A stretch of DNA of 42,398 nt from NCBI RefSeq assembly GCF_001642955.1, contig NZ_LWSK01000048.1, forward strand, positions 1-42,398, written 5' to 3'. The notes under the pieces are model-generated. The model made no database searches. It worked only from the letters and a program-made list of their open reading frames with translations, and had not been told where the DNA came from. Position 1 is the first letter of the stretch; each line of letters opens with the position of its first letter. Made by a program: the position numbers and the translations under genes. Source of the DNA: Rubripirellula obstinata (GTDB lineage: Bacteria; Planctomycetota; Planctomycetia; Pirellulales; Pirellulaceae). Positions 26,074 to 33,133 of this stretch are shown piece by piece.

Positions 26074-26910
26074 TCTTCTTAGCACGCCTCGGACGATGGT
26101 TTCCATCTTAGCACCTGCGGCCTGGCCCGCGAGCAAAACTTCTTCGTGATTTGCGACGTTGGGGCGATCGGGGTCGGCGACGTTGCTGACCATCGACAAA
26201 CCCAAGACCCTCATTCCGAGGGCATTCGCGACCAAGACCTCCGGCACGGTACTCATCCCGACCACGTCAGCCCCCAATTTTCGCATCATTCGGTATTCGG
26301 CTCGCGTTTCGTAGGTCGGGCCAAGCGTCGCCAGGTAGGTGCCGAAGTTTGCTGAGAACCCGGCTTTCATCGCAGATTCCTGAGCAATTTTTGCCATCGG
26401 TTGATCGTAGATTTGGCCTCGATTGATTCCGCCAATGACTTCGCTGGACTCTTTTCCCTGCTTTTGAATCAACCGGGCTTGATTGAACTGGAACGTGCCG
26501 CCCATCCAATTGAGGTGATCCTTCAAAATCACGATGTCGCCAACCGCCAACTTGGGACTCACGCCGCCCGCCGCGTTGCTGACGATCAGTGAATCGGCAC
26601 CGATTGCGTGCATGACTTCGACCGGAAACGCGGCCTGGTCGTTCGTCCAACCTTCGTAGCGATGGAAACGACCCGCCATCGCGACCACGGGAACAGATTG
26701 CAGTTCGCCGAAAATCAATTGGCCGCGGTGGCCGCCTGCGGTGGATCGTACGAACCCAGGGATTGATTCGTAATCGATTTTCAAGGCGTCAGAAATCTGA
26801 TCAGCCAAGCCGCCCAGACCGCTGCCCAGGATGATGCCAACTTTGGGGCGAGGCCGGTTTCCGAGTTGCTGCAGTAGCGAATCGGCGGCGGTGGAAACGT
26901 TGGCGTTCAT
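26026..26910 (-). CDS. punA: Purine nucleoside phosphorylase (trimeric, PunA type)
   Basis: A 294-aa enzyme that cleaves (deoxy)inosine and guanosine with phosphate, giving the base and (deoxy)ribose 1-phosphate for salvage. Landmarks: IILGSGLGGL (phosphate loop), GRFHRYEG, VSNAAGGVSPKLAVGDIVILKDHLNWMGG, ATLGPTYETRAEYRMMRKLGADVVGMSTVPEV, with the purine-contact Glu and Asn in conserved places. The normal end, near MVSNVADPDRPNVANHEEVLLAGQAAGAKMETIVRGVL, is followed by about 15 extra residues. These derive from a 15-bp tandem duplication (26061-26090, RGVLR twice) and a dispersed repeat. It is 12 bp after agmatine deiminase, so the two are cotranscribed. Confidence 0.93.
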   Translation of the reverse strand: MNANVSTAADSLLQQLGNRPRPKVGIILGSGLGGLADQISDALKIDYESIPGFVRSTAGGHRGQLIFGELQSVPVVAMAGRFHRYEGWTNDQAAFPVEVMHAIGADSLIVSNAAGGVSPKLAVGDIVILKDHLNWMGGTFQFNQARLIQKQGKESSEVIGGINRGQIYDQPMAKIAQESAMKAGFSANFGTYLATLGPTYETRAEYRMMRKLGADVVGMSTVPEVLVANALGMRVLGLSMVSNVADPDRPNVANHEEVLLAGQAAGAKMETIVRGVLRRGVLRNCPESTSRTSP

Positions 26911-26922
26911 GGCAGCGTGGTT

Positions 26923-27996
26923 TCAAATTTGGCTAGCGGGTTGATCTCGTGAACAGCAATGTAATGCACCGAGCCCCCAAACGAGTTCTCGGCAATCAAT
27001 CAGTTCGATCGTGGCGTCGGTAATCGCGCCGGTGATCGAACCGGTGATCGAACCGACGGTTTCGATTGCCGCAGCGTCAGTTTTCGGATCAAAGGACGGC
27101 AACAAAATTCGGTCAGGACCGAGCCTTAGAAAGTTACAATAGCTTTCGGGGACACGAGTATCGTCGATGAACCGCGCGGGCGGAATCATCAACGGGTGAA
27201 TGGTGACTTGTGGCCGAGTCGATTCGCCCCACAATTCCAACTGCAGAAAATTCTCTTTCAAACCTTGATGATTGGGATCGTCTTTTGGGGCGACGGCGGC
27301 GACGACGTTTTGTTTGTCGATGAATCGTGCCAGTTGGTCAATGTGCCCGTCAGTATCGTCGCCCTGCAAACCGCCACCATCGATCCAAACGATTTCAGTG
27401 ACGCCGGTTTGTCGGTAAATTTCTTGCGAGATTTGTTCGACAGTCCAATCGGGATTTCGCGTTGGCCCAAGCAAGCACATTGGCGTGGTCAGCATCCGTC
27501 GGTCGCCATCAAACTCCATCGCGCCGCCTTCGACACAAAGCTTGCTCTTTGCGCGACCGATGCCTGCGGACTGACAGATCGTTTTTGCCGCGGCGGCATC
27601 GTCGTCCCAAGGCGGATACTTGCCGCCCCACGCGTTGTATTGCCAATCGACCGCGTGCATTTTGCCGGTGGACCGTGATTGAACGAACGTCGGGCCATAA
27701 TCACGCACCCAAACATCGTTGGTTTTTGCGGTCACGATGGTCACGCCATCGATGTCGCCGATCAGTTGCCTGGCTTGATTCGCGGCATCGCCATCGGCCA
27801 AAATTTTTACAGACGTCGTGGTCGCAATCGATCGAACGATTTCGACAAAGACCGCCGGGATTCGGCTCAGTCGCGTCGCGCCGTCTTTATCGCCGGGCCA
27901 AGTGTTTGGGTTGTGAGGCCACGCCAACCAAACGCAGTCGAGCGATTCCCACTCGGCCGGTACGCGTGCATCGGACAGGCGGTTGGCTTGATTCAT
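26923..27996 (-). CDS. aguA: Agmatine deiminase
   Basis: A 357-aa enzyme of the peptidyl-arginine/agmatine deiminase family that hydrolyses agmatine to N-carbamoylputrescine and ammonia. Conserved features: PAEWESLDCVWLAWPHNPNTWPG, NDVWVRDYGPTFV, the EGGAMEFDGDRRMLTT loop, DDTDGHIDQLARF, and the catalytic Cys in GALHCC (about Cys347). Residues 313-325 contain SITGSITGAIT, from a 12-bp tandem duplication (27029-27052). N-carbamoylputrescine amidohydrolase (aguB) is not in the window. It heads the operon with punA. Confidence 0.93.
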   Translation of the reverse strand: MNQANRLSDARVPAEWESLDCVWLAWPHNPNTWPGDKDGATRLSRIPAVFVEIVRSIATTTSVKILADGDAANQARQLIGDIDGVTIVTAKTNDVWVRDYGPTFVQSRSTGKMHAVDWQYNAWGGKYPPWDDDAAAAKTICQSAGIGRAKSKLCVEGGAMEFDGDRRMLTTPMCLLGPTRNPDWTVEQISQEIYRQTGVTEIVWIDGGGLQGDDTDGHIDQLARFIDKQNVVAAVAPKDDPNHQGLKENFLQLELWGESTRPQVTIHPLMIPPARFIDDTRVPESYCNFLRLGPDRILLPSFDPKTDAAAIETVGSITGSITGAITDATIELIDCRELVWGLGALHCCSRDQPASQI

Positions 27997-28010
27997 CGGC
28001 AGCGTCGGTA

Positions 28011-28046
28011 TCCAACTGTCGTGCTGGGTCCAACTGTCGTGCTGGA
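28011..28046. repeat. 18-bp tandem duplication upstream of aguA
   Basis: The unit tccaactgtcgtgctggg occurs at 28011-28028 and, with one change, at 28029-28046. It lies just 5' of the aguA start codon (27996), where it could affect expression. Confidence 0.85.
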
Positions 28047-28173
28047 CACCGGAAAAAATGTCAGCGACGGAATGAATCGGAACATCGAGCTGGCGTCATC
28101 CTCCGAGACCATTTTAAAGCAAAGCTGATCCCGCCAGGGTTCAGTCCACGATCGGATCAAGCTTGACTGAAAC

Positions 28174-28464
28174 CTATTCGGGCTTGATTTCTTCTTTGAC
28201 CTTTTGAACAAAGTGGGGTGATTTGCCACCCTTGCTGAGTTCGACAGCTCGCTTTTCGGCGTCTGCTTTTTGGTCAAACTCAAACACGGCGACGCGTTTG
28301 AGGTTCTGGCTGAACACGCCCCAGTAGAGACGCAACCTTAGATCGGCTGCACTCTTCTTCGTTCGTTTGCCAGCTTTTTTCTTGGCTTTGGCATCGGAAA
28401 TGAGCTTTTCGGCGGCTTCCGCCTCGGCAGCTTTTGCCTTTCGACTGACGACCTTGCGGGCCAT
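28174..28464 (-). CDS. Small basic protein of unknown function
   Basis: A 96-aa product from the ATG at 28464 (MARKVVSRKAKAAEAEAAEK). A Lys/Arg/Ala-rich N-terminal half, likely helical, is followed by a compact part LRLRLYWGVFSQNLKRVAVFEFDQKADAEKRAVELSKGGKSPHFVQKVKEEI. Basic charge suggests contact with nucleic acid or ribosome, and the second half has the look of a small alpha-beta domain; no family is recognised. The frame is open 153 bp further upstream, but the added residues look non-coding and would reach a repeat. Confidence 0.7.
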   Translation of the reverse strand: MARKVVSRKAKAAEAEAAEKLISDAKAKKKAGKRTKKSAADLRLRLYWGVFSQNLKRVAVFEFDQKADAEKRAVELSKGGKSPHFVQKVKEEIKPE

Positions 28465-28607
28465 GTGCGGATCGGGGTTCAGAGTAATGGTGTACGGGTG
28501 AATTGACGGCAACCAGCGGCAGAAAAAAATCTGTCGCAAGTCGAGCGGAAAGCTTACCACGGCCAAGTTTATTCTGCCACGGGGACTATTTCGGCGATTG
28601 GGGGGAA

Positions 28608-28757
28608 CGACCAACACCGTGAAGGGTTTCTAAACTGTTTAACCGCGTGGTCATCGCCCCGCCCGTCCATGCGGGGCGAAACGCGCGGGGCGATGCCCAC
28701 GCGGCTAAACAAAACAATGGGTTTTTACTGGATAAAAACTCTTCACGGCGTTAGGGA
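28608..28757. repeat. MITE-like nested palindromic element
   Basis: Outer inverted ends lie at about 28611-28628 (caacaccgtgaagggttt) and 28735-28755 (aaaactcttcacggcgtt). Nested inside is a 26-nt-armed palindrome (28637-28662 and 28685-28710) starting gtttaaccgcgtgg. Related copies or pieces are at 36056-36181 and 42205-42290. No reading frame is convincing in 28465-29020 apart from this element and the hpf leader. Confidence 0.8.
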
Positions 28758-29020
28758 ACGACCTTCATCGGCTAACGTTGTAAAGCTGGCCATGATGAAA
28801 GGAGGCCTTATTGAGCTGTCGGCCGAATTTCGCTCAGCTCGATACGGCCGACATTTGATACCACTTCTTCTGGCAAGGTTCGCTATTCTTGGGGGCCAGG
28901 ATCACTTATGATAAAGTGAGTCCAACGCCGGACGGTTTTCGACAAGCGATGTCGCAACCGCTATCACGACTTTCTGGCCCTCTATTCAACGCACGGATTC
29001 ACCGCACGGAGAGACACCTT

Positions 29021-29362
29021 ATGCAGGTCAATGTTTCAGCAAGACACGGCAACCTTCAACCTGGCGACCAGCCACTCGTCGTCGAAAAGGTAGAGAAGCT
29101 TCGACGTCTTTATGATCGCATCAATTCGATCGACGTCACGATTGATCTGAAACAATTGGACAAGCCAATGGTGGAAATCAAGGTTTCGGTGGAAGGGTCT
29201 GACAATCCGGTCGCATCCGCCGAATCCAACACCGTGATCTCGGCAATCGACTTGACCATCCCCAAGGTGGAACAGCAACTGCGCAAAATCAAACAGAAAA
29301 AGACCGGCCACCGAGCCACTGGAATCAAACACATCGAACCGATCGTTGCAGACGAGGAATAG
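29021..29362 (+). CDS. hpf: Ribosome hibernation factor, HPF/RaiA family
   Basis: A 113-aa product beginning MQVNVSARHGNLQ, with the beta-alpha-beta-beta-beta-alpha fold of the short HPF/YfiA type: VVEKVEKLRRLYDRINSIDVTIDL, MVEIKVSVEGSDNPVASAESNTVISAIDLTIPKVEQQLRKIKQKKTGHR. It binds the 30S decoding region in stationary phase. A ggaga ribosome site lies 8 nt before ATG. The long-HPF dimerisation domain is absent, so it should not dimerise ribosomes alone. It begins the pts cluster, an arrangement known from rpoN-hpf-ptsN loci of proteobacteria, here without rpoN. Confidence 0.92.
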   Translation: MQVNVSARHGNLQPGDQPLVVEKVEKLRRLYDRINSIDVTIDLKQLDKPMVEIKVSVEGSDNPVASAESNTVISAIDLTIPKVEQQLRKIKQKKTGHRATGIKHIEPIVADEE

Positions 29363-29419
29363 TTCCCGTCTTTTGATCATCATCACACAGCCCTCCATTC
29401 GTGGAAATAATTTCTTATC

Positions 29420-29899
29420 ATGAAGTTCGCAGATTTTATCACTCCAACCGCGATCCAAGCGGAACTGTCTTCGCACACCAAAGACGCGGTCATCACCGAA
29501 TTGGTCCAAGCTCTTGCCGATTCTGGCGAGATCGCAGCCGACCAAAAAGATGACATCATTGCTTCGATTATGAAGCGAGAAGAATTGGGCAGCACCGGCA
29601 TCGGCCGCGGCGTTGCCGTTCCTCACACCAAACACCCTAGCGTCCAAAAGTTGGTCGGCACCGTTGGCGTTTCCACCGACGGCGTTGACTTTGATTCGCT
29701 TGACGGCGAACGAGTTCAATTGTTCTTCCTGTTGATCAGTCCTCCGGAACGTCCCGGCGATCACTTGCGAGCCCTTGAAAACATTTCTCGCCAACTTCGC
29801 GACGACACGTTTTGCCGGTTCCTGAAACAGAGCAAAGCTCCGGCCGACATTCAGCAACTGTTGCAAGAAGCCGACGATAATCAATTCGTCTCGGGCTAA
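29420..29899 (+). CDS. ptsN: PTS IIA-Ntr-like protein (PtsN)
   Basis: A 159-aa protein of the fructose/nitrogen IIA family. The phosphorylatable His69 lies in GRGVAVPHTKHP; the SLDGERVQLFFLLISPPERPGDHLRALENISRQLRD segment is also typical. It receives phosphate from HPr and, with no permease partners here, probably regulates other proteins by binding. It starts 57 bp after hpf, and its TAA overlaps the HPr start as TAATG (29897-29901). Confidence 0.92.
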   Translation: MKFADFITPTAIQAELSSHTKDAVITELVQALADSGEIAADQKDDIIASIMKREELGSTGIGRGVAVPHTKHPSVQKLVGTVGVSTDGVDFDSLDGERVQLFFLLISPPERPGDHLRALENISRQLRDDTFCRFLKQSKAPADIQQLLQEADDNQFVSG

Positions 29900-30279
29900 T
29901 GAGCACAGCACCTCTGAAACAAATCGTCACCGTGCTAAACCCGGAAGGGTTGCACCTTCGCCCAGCGGATCTATTGGTCCGTACCGCCAACCAATTCAGT
30001 TCATCGATTTTGATCGGCAAGAACGCCGAAATGGTGGACTGTAAAAGCATCTTGTCGCTGATCACGTTAGGAGCCGACCAAGGCACCGAGCTAAAGATCG
30101 AAGCCGAGGGTGCCGACGCGGCGGAAGCTCTGCAATGCATCACTGCATTGTTCGAGAGTGGTTTTGCCGCTGGCAACGAACCTTGCAACGAAACCGGCGG
30201 CGATCAACCGGCCGGCGAAGGTGCAGGCGAAGGCACCCACAACCAGGGCAACGGAACAGCGCAAGGTCAGACTTTTTGA
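29899..30279 (+). CDS. HPr-family phosphocarrier with C-terminal extension
   Basis: A 126-aa protein. The HPr fold is complete: the active-site His19 in GLHLRPA, the conserved Ser50 in CKSILSLITLGA and the GADAAEALQCITALFE end. HPr carries phosphate from enzyme I to IIA proteins. A tail of about 35 residues rich in Gly, Asn and Glu (NEPCNETGGDQPAGEG...) follows the usual length and is unlike a standard HPr. No HPr kinase is in the window, so Ser50 modification is unproven. It overlaps ptsN by one base. Confidence 0.92.
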   Translation: MSTAPLKQIVTVLNPEGLHLRPADLLVRTANQFSSSILIGKNAEMVDCKSILSLITLGADQGTELKIEAEGADAAEALQCITALFESGFAAGNEPCNETGGDQPAGEGAGEGTHNQGNGTAQGQTF

Positions 30280-30400
30280 GTCTCAGGTGCGGCTTGTGAT
30301 TCCTTATTCACAAATCACCTAACCTCACAACGACGGATCAGTCTTTCGGCAAAACCGGCCCAGCGGCAAACGCTGGCGGCCGGTCGAGTACGCCTGGACC

Positions 30401-32146
30401 ATGATCGAATTACAAGGCATTCCCGTATCGCCAGGAGTCGCGATCGGTCCAGCATTGGTGTTGGATACCGAAGGCTATCGCGTCCCCAACATTCTTGTAC
30501 CCGCTGGTGAAGCGGAAGGCGAATTCACGCGCCTGTATCACGCCTGCAAAGCCGTCGGATCGCGGCTTCGTGAAAACCAAGCTTCGACGTCTGCCGCCGC
30601 GGGCGAAGACACCGGCAACATCTTTGCCGCCCAATTACAAATGCTGAACGATCCGCGGCTGCACACTGAACTGCGTCGGCGAATCCAAAACGATCACGAA
30701 TCAGCGGCCTACGCGGTCAACCGAGTCCTGCAAAACTATGCCGGGGCGCTGCGGCGGTTGGCCAATCCGTTGCTGGCCGATCGTGCCGAAGATGTATTGG
30801 ATATCGAAAAGCAATTGCTGTTCGAGCTGGGTGCGGTCAGCCGTCCGCCGCTGGCCGATTTGACCGAGCCCACAATCGTGCTGGCGCGAACGCTGACGCC
30901 AAGCGAAACAGCCAACCTGGATCGCGATCACGTGCAGGGTTTCTGCACCGAAACCGGCGGCAGCGGCGGGCACACCGCGATCGTCGCCAAAGGTTTAGAG
31001 CTGCCAGCGGTTGTCGGAATCGGTCGTTTTATCGACGCAGTCAGCAACGGTACTCTGATCATCGTCGATGGCGATCGCGGCCGAGTGGTCGTGGACCCGG
31101 ACGAAGAAACAATCGCCAGCTATCGGAAGCGACGCAAGGCAAGGGTTTCGCTGAGTGAGCGGTTGGCGGAACTGCATGAGTTGCCCGCCGAAACTGCCGA
31201 CGGTGTTCGCGTTCGCCTGTCAGCCAACATCGAATTCCCGCACGAAACCAAAGCCGCCGTCGCGCGAGGTGCCGACGGCATCGGTTTGTATCGAACCGAA
31301 TTTTTGTATCTGTCCAGCGAAGAAGAACCAAGCGAAGAGGATCACTACAACGCGTACAGCGAAGTCGTCCGAGCGATGCACGGTCGCCCGGTCGTGATTC
31401 GGACGTTGGATTTGGGTGCGGACAAAATGGGGCATCGCCCGCTGGCCGAAAACGAACACAACCCGTGTTTGGGGCTGCGTAGCATCCGGTTGAGTCTGAG
31501 GAATCTGGATTTGTTTCGGCCTCAGTTGCGTGCGATCCTGCGTGCGGCGGTTCATGGTGACATCCGCGTCATGTTCCCGCTGATCACAACGATTGCAGAA
31601 CTGCGGCAAGCACGCATGCTGTTGAATTTAGTCGCCGAAGATTTGAAGGACGCCGACGTTCCGTTCCGCAGCGACATTCCGGTTGGCATGATGGTCGAAG
31701 TGCCCGCGGCGGTGATCATGCTGGACATGTTCGCCAAGGAAGTGGATTTCCTAAGCATCGGCACCAACGACTTGGCTCAGTACACCTTGGCGGTCGATCG
31801 CGGCAACGAGTACGTCGCCGATTTGTATCAATCGTCTGACCCGGCAGTGCTGCGGTTGATTCAGTCCTGCGTCAAGATTTCCAAATCATCCGACGTGCCG
31901 CTGTCGGTGTGCGGCGAAATGAGCAGCATGCCTGGTCGCGCGTTGTTGTTGTTGGGTCTTGGCGTGCGAAGTTTAAGTGTGCCGCCGTCGGCGATCCCAA
32001 CGATCAAAAAAACAATTCGGTCCGTTTCAATCACTCGGTGCGAAGAAATTGCCAAGCGGGCGATGACGCTGGAAGCGGCCAGAGAAGTGGACATGTATCT
32101 GTTAAACCAGATCGCCGAACTCGTGCCTGAATTGGTGGTCGAATGA
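30401..32146 (+). CDS. ptsI: PTS enzyme I
   Basis: A 581-aa phosphoenolpyruvate-protein phosphotransferase. The phosphohistidine domain has His191 in TGGSGGHTAIVAKGLELPAVVG, and the PEP barrel carries IGLYRTEFLYL, MFPLITTIAEL, SIGTNDLAQYTLAVDRGN and VCGEMSS (catalytic Cys). No N-terminal GAF domain of the PtsP type is present, so it is enzyme I rather than EI-Ntr by architecture. The 121-bp gap after HPr contains imperfect hairpins. Its stop overlaps the next start (ATGA, 32143-32146). Confidence 0.95.
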   Translation: MIELQGIPVSPGVAIGPALVLDTEGYRVPNILVPAGEAEGEFTRLYHACKAVGSRLRENQASTSAAAGEDTGNIFAAQLQMLNDPRLHTELRRRIQNDHESAAYAVNRVLQNYAGALRRLANPLLADRAEDVLDIEKQLLFELGAVSRPPLADLTEPTIVLARTLTPSETANLDRDHVQGFCTETGGSGGHTAIVAKGLELPAVVGIGRFIDAVSNGTLIIVDGDRGRVVVDPDEETIASYRKRRKARVSLSERLAELHELPAETADGVRVRLSANIEFPHETKAAVARGADGIGLYRTEFLYLSSEEEPSEEDHYNAYSEVVRAMHGRPVVIRTLDLGADKMGHRPLAENEHNPCLGLRSIRLSLRNLDLFRPQLRAILRAAVHGDIRVMFPLITTIAELRQARMLLNLVAEDLKDADVPFRSDIPVGMMVEVPAAVIMLDMFAKEVDFLSIGTNDLAQYTLAVDRGNEYVADLYQSSDPAVLRLIQSCVKISKSSDVPLSVCGEMSSMPGRALLLLGLGVRSLSVPPSAIPTIKKTIRSVSITRCEEIAKRAMTLEAAREVDMYLLNQIAELVPELVVE

Positions 32147-32967
32147 GCGATCGAGTCCAAAACGATGCGGCGGAAACGCAAACGGAATCAGCGCCAGATA
32201 CTGAACCCGCGCTGAATACTGAACCCGCACCGGATACTGAACCCGCACTGCGGATCCGCTACCGGATTCGATTTGGCAAAACAGGTTTGCTGCGTTGGAT
32301 CAGCCACCGTGACTTGGCCACACTTTGGGAACGTTTGGTGCGGCGAGCATCACTGAAATTGTCGATGACCGAAGGATTCCACCCCAAACCACGGATCGCG
32401 TTTCCGTCTGCCTTGGCACTTGGCGTCGAATCACTCGACGAAGTGGTTGAAATAGAACTTGCCGAAGACCTGTCACCCGCTGACTTATTGAAGCGATTAG
32501 TGGATGATAACCAACCTGGATTGACGATTTGCAGCGTCCGAAAGCTGCCAGAAGGTTTCGGGAAAGCTCAACTCGATCGCAGCGATTATGTCGTCAGCGT
32601 TCCAACCGGCGACTCTTTTCAGGTCGATTGGGTTGCTGTTCAAACGCAGATCGACAAATTGATGGCGACGCCAAGCGTTTCGATACAACGAAAAAAGAAG
32701 ACTCAAAAGTTCGACATTCCCGCCAACATGAAAACGATCGAGATCGCGGCGGATTCCGACGGAACAAAAACACTGAACCTAACCATCAACAATCCACAAG
32801 GCGCGGTTTTGAAACCGACCGACGTGCTGGATTTGTTGGGCTTGGATGACTGGATCGAAGCGGGTGCCACCATCACTCGGATCCGGGTTCATCTGCAAAA
32901 AGAATACGACAACACAGAAACCGAACATTACGCCTGCTCGGGCGATGTCCCGATAACGCATGCCTAA
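32143..32967 (+). CDS. DUF2344 (radical-SAM-linked) protein
   Basis: A 274-aa protein with a DUF2344 domain from about residue 45: YRIRFGKTGLLRWISHRDLATLWERLVRRASLKLSMTEGFHPKPRIAFPSALALGVES is diagnostic. The family is usually fused or adjacent to a radical-SAM protein; no radical-SAM gene is visible here, and the role is unknown (RNA binding has been suggested by its linkage to tRNA/ribosome genes). The N-terminal linker is a three-copy 18-bp tandem repeat (32197-32250) encoding DTEPAL/NTEPAP/DTEPAL. ATGA overlap with ptsI and proximity to an RNase E/G gene suggest RNA metabolism. Confidence 0.85.
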   Translation: MSDRVQNDAAETQTESAPDTEPALNTEPAPDTEPALRIRYRIRFGKTGLLRWISHRDLATLWERLVRRASLKLSMTEGFHPKPRIAFPSALALGVESLDEVVEIELAEDLSPADLLKRLVDDNQPGLTICSVRKLPEGFGKAQLDRSDYVVSVPTGDSFQVDWVAVQTQIDKLMATPSVSIQRKKKTQKFDIPANMKTIEIAADSDGTKTLNLTINNPQGAVLKPTDVLDLLGLDDWIEAGATITRIRVHLQKEYDNTETEHYACSGDVPITHA

Positions 32968-32970
32968 ACC

Positions 32971-33037
32971 CATCGTCGCTTTTCGCTACGCGAAATCAAC
33001 GCTACGACGTTCTTTCGCAGAGCGAAAGGCGACTATG
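32971..33037. repeat. Palindromic element, family C
   Basis: The ends catcgtcgcttttcgct (32971-32987) and agcgaaaggcgactatg (33021-33037) are inverted repeats with two mismatches. It lies between the DUF2344 and RNase E/G genes. Confidence 0.75.
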
Positions 33038-33133
33038 AAAACCGTACACAAAACCGTCAGCGTCCATGCAAACCGTTCGGCCTTTCCGGACAAACGCATC
33101 AAGCTGGCCCAACACCCCCAGAGGTGAATATCG

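Noticed and set aside
28872-28885. Sigma54-type promoter (tggcaaggttcgct) before hpf
   Set aside because: The GG and GC elements are two bases too close for a -24/-12 promoter.
28669-28911. Small plus-strand open frame before hpf
   Set aside because: It begins within a palindromic repeat and its product resembles nothing; the hpf leader is a simpler reading.
29036-29911. Long minus-strand open frame opposite hpf and ptsN
   Set aside because: The opposite strand encodes two clear families (HPF and PtsN); the antisense product has no family resemblance and is an artefact of codon bias.
29899-30279. HPr tail produced by a frameshift
   Set aside because: The tail continues the same frame with normal codon usage, and no alternative stop or disrupted downstream gene is seen.
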